Positions 62,295-64,000 of a stretch of 64,000 nucleotides of DNA are shown here, one piece after another (within the stretch, counting starts at the first letter, position 1; every line of letters begins with the position of its first letter). Below the pieces are notes generated by a model. The model had not been told where the DNA came from and ran no database searches. It saw nothing but the letters and a program-made list of their open reading frames with translations. Source of the stretch: Nannocystis bainbridge (GTDB lineage: Bacteria > Myxococcota_A > Polyangia > Nannocystales > Nannocystaceae); the NCBI RefSeq assembly GCF_028368995.1, contig NZ_JAQNDL010000001.1, positions 2,444,001-2,508,000 on the forward strand, written 5' to 3'. Position numbers and translations under genes: made by a program.

Positions 62295-63539
62295 ATGCAA
62301 ATTCGACGTTCCACCGCATGCATCGTGCTCGTCGCGCCTCTCGTTCTTTCAGGGTGTCAACCGGAGCCAGGCGGCCCCTCGAGCTCAGAAGCCGCGGAGA
62401 CGAGCGATCCATCGGGCACCGCCGCGAGCTCCGGAACGCTGCCCACCGATGCGTCCAGCACGACCGACGGCGGCGGCCCGGCCGCTTGCAACAACGGCGA
62501 GCTCGAGGTCGGCGAGGTGTGTCTGGGCGCCTGGACGCTGCTCGCGCAAGAGGGTACGGCCCCCCTGCGCCTGGCCGATCTGGACAACGACGAACGGACC
62601 GATTTCGTCGCTGGATCCGCTCTGTTTCTCCAGCAACCCGACGGCACCTTCGCCTGGAGAGCGCCGCCGACCTCCGACGCTCCGCTCCAGGTCGGAGAGT
62701 TCGACGACGACGGCAACTCCGACATCTTCACCTACGATTTTTACGCTGGGCAGGTGCATCGCTTCCAGGGCAACGGCGACGCGACCTTCCTCGCCCCGCC
62801 GGTCACTTCGACGATCGGTGAGGTGCTGGGCTTGAGGGCGGTCGACATCGACGCGGACGGGCGTGACGAGCTCGCCGGCCTGGGCGACACGTTCGCGGGC
62901 CCCATCAAGGTCTGGACCGCACGACCCGATGGTGGATTCGACCCGCTCGCTACGTACGCGTTGCCCGGGTTCGACTTCGAGGTCGCGGACTTCGACGCCG
63001 ACGGCCACCCCGACCTGGCCGTCGCGGGCCTCGATCTGTTTCAGATCCGGTGGGGCGCGGCAGACCTCGAGTTCAGCGACGGCTTCGATGTCATGCAGCT
63101 CGGAATGGCAGACATCGCGCTCGCACACGACGTGAGCGGGCCCGCGCTCGCCCTCTACTCGAACTTCATCCAATACCCGGCGCCCCCGCTCAATCGGTTG
63201 GTCCTCGGCTGGCCGGAGCGGGCGGATGTCGATTCCTGGCCGTTCGCGGCCCACGACCTCGGTGAAAACGACACCCTGGTCTCATCCCCCTCGTCCGCCG
63301 ATATGAACGCCGACGGGCTCGTCGATCTGCTCGTTCTGCTGCGCGACAACAAGGGCGGAGCCCGCCGGCTGGAAGTGCTCTGTCAGACGGCCGAGCTCGC
63401 GTTCTCCGTCTGTGCCAGCGCAGCTGTCGAGGTGGAGGCGAAGAGCGTGCATCCGCTGCACGCCAACGCCGACGCTGCGATCGATCTGCTCCTCGCCACC
63501 GAGTACGAAGGGATCTGGCTCGCGCTCGCCCAGCCTTGA
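62295..63539 (+). CDS. FG-GAP/VCBS repeat lipoprotein
   Basis: 414 residues. The signal peptide has lipobox VLSGC, then a Ser/Thr/Gly linker, a CNNGELEVGEVC motif and FG-GAP-like repeats with Asp-rich calcium loops (DLDNDERTDFVAG, EFDDDGNSDIFTY, DIDADGRDELAG, DFDADGHPDLAVAG, DMNADGLVDLLVL). It probably forms a surface propeller. Simpler than the two MYXO-CTERM FG-GAP proteins at 41.8-47 kb and anchored by lipid instead. Confidence 0.82.
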   Translation: MQIRRSTACIVLVAPLVLSGCQPEPGGPSSSEAAETSDPSGTAASSGTLPTDASSTTDGGGPAACNNGELEVGEVCLGAWTLLAQEGTAPLRLADLDNDERTDFVAGSALFLQQPDGTFAWRAPPTSDAPLQVGEFDDDGNSDIFTYDFYAGQVHRFQGNGDATFLAPPVTSTIGEVLGLRAVDIDADGRDELAGLGDTFAGPIKVWTARPDGGFDPLATYALPGFDFEVADFDADGHPDLAVAGLDLFQIRWGAADLEFSDGFDVMQLGMADIALAHDVSGPALALYSNFIQYPAPPLNRLVLGWPERADVDSWPFAAHDLGENDTLVSSPSSADMNADGLVDLLVLLRDNKGGARRLEVLCQTAELAFSVCASAAVEVEAKSVHPLHANADAAIDLLLATEYEGIWLALAQP

Positions 63540-63637
63540 TCGCGCCGGTGGGACTCCGGCCGCAATCGGCGAGCTCAGCGCATCATCGCATCCTATAAGG
63601 CGTCGGCGCCGCAGTTTCCCACGAATGCGAGACGATC

Positions 63638-64000
63638 ATGCGATTTGTGCTGTCGCCCATCTCCTTGTCGCTCACCGCGCTGGCGATCATGAGTTGTAGC
63701 GCGGATCCTGGGGACGGGTCAGATACGCAGCCTACCGAAGACGCAGGGACGACGAGCTCGTCGGACACATCACCACCCGTGGGCGACACGACCGAAGCCT
63801 CGACCGGAGCTTCCGACGCGGAGGTCGAACCGAGCGCGTCCTGTCGTTGTGTGCTGCCCGATCATGCCGAGCTCGACTCCTATGATCATCAGGCCTGCGG
63901 CTGGGGGCCTTGTGGGTCGATTGAAGTCGCGTGCCAGGGAGGAAGTGAGCACGCGCCGCACCCGCTGTGTGACGCCGGTTACGGTGAGCTGGTCATGGAC
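63638..64000 (+). CDS. Lipoprotein, truncated by window end
   Basis: The frame is open from ATG 63638 to the last base (121 codons). A signal peptide ends in the lipobox-like IMSC, then a Thr/Ser/Asp/Gly linker (TEDAGTTSSSDTSPP) and the start of a Cys-rich domain (SCRCVLPDH, CGWGPCGS). The style matches the other lipoproteins in this region. A TATAAG box lies at 63594-63599. Family cannot be judged from this part. Confidence 0.7.
   Translation, partial: MRFVLSPISLSLTALAIMSCSADPGDGSDTQPTEDAGTTSSSDTSPPVGDTTEASTGASDAEVEPSASCRCVLPDHAELDSYDHQACGWGPCGSIEVACQGGSEHAPHPLCDAGYGELVMD

Overview
The window looks like chromosome of a myxobacterium of the Nannocystis/Plesiocystis type. Base composition is very GC-rich. 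Many secreted proteins are lipoproteins with Thr/Gly/Asp/Ser linkers. Several proteins end in a MYXO-CTERM-like tail (Cys motif, hydrophobic stretch, Arg cluster). There is an ADYC-domain lipoprotein and a very large kinase fusion. I see no phage, insertion sequence, CRISPR array or rRNA. One RNA gene is present: a selenocysteine tRNA (selC) at 37529-37623.

Layout. 0.5-10.1 kb: a small hypothetical gene, a haloalkane-dehalogenase-like hydrolase, an ADYC lipoprotein, a kinase-STAND-PEGA-FGE fusion and a DUF4139 lipoprotein. 10.3-15.7 kb: two tandem prolyl aminopeptidases, facing a minus-strand cluster of a double DsbA/HCCA-isomerase-like protein, hemB, a HIT protein and a 3-methyladenine DNA glycosylase. 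15.85-19.1 kb: an NfeD-like protein and two flotillins. 19.25-25.9 kb: a TetR regulator and a complete RND efflux operon (adaptor, permease, TolC-like channel). 26-27.9 kb: rplU-rpmA-obgE. 28-37.5 kb: a protease-like MYXO-CTERM protein, a lytic transglycosylase, an ABC-F factor, an NTR/TIMP-like protein, pruA, a small lipoprotein, a MOSC protein, dnaJ and a lipoprotein. 37.5-41.7 kb: selC, an AGCS-like membrane protein and an M66-like protease. 41.8-47 kb: two FG-GAP/Cys-rich MYXO-CTERM paralogues. 47.2-51.1 kb: two more DUF4139 proteins. 51.3-55.6 kb: katE, agmatine deiminase and two small lipoproteins. 55.7-64 kb: a recent tandem duplication of a CxxCH propeller lipoprotein, then further surface lipoproteins and a MYXO-CTERM protein, ending in a lipoprotein cut by the window edge.

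The most unusual signal is a family of short palindromes built on GGACATGTCC or GGGCATGCCC, about twenty loci in 64 kb. They hug stop codons. All six non-overlapping convergent intergenic spacers carry them, and I found none in the seven divergent spacers. Several copies also lie inside coding sequences in frame. They resemble a REP-like element or 3'-end hairpin family that I do not recognise.

How the genes fit together: the efflux operon, the flotillin operon and the ribosomal protein/GTPase operon are self-contained units. Most of the rest is envelope and secretion biology: lipoproteins, sorted surface proteins, proteases and a lytic transglycosylase. Housekeeping enzymes (hemB, dnaJ, pruA, katE) lie among them.
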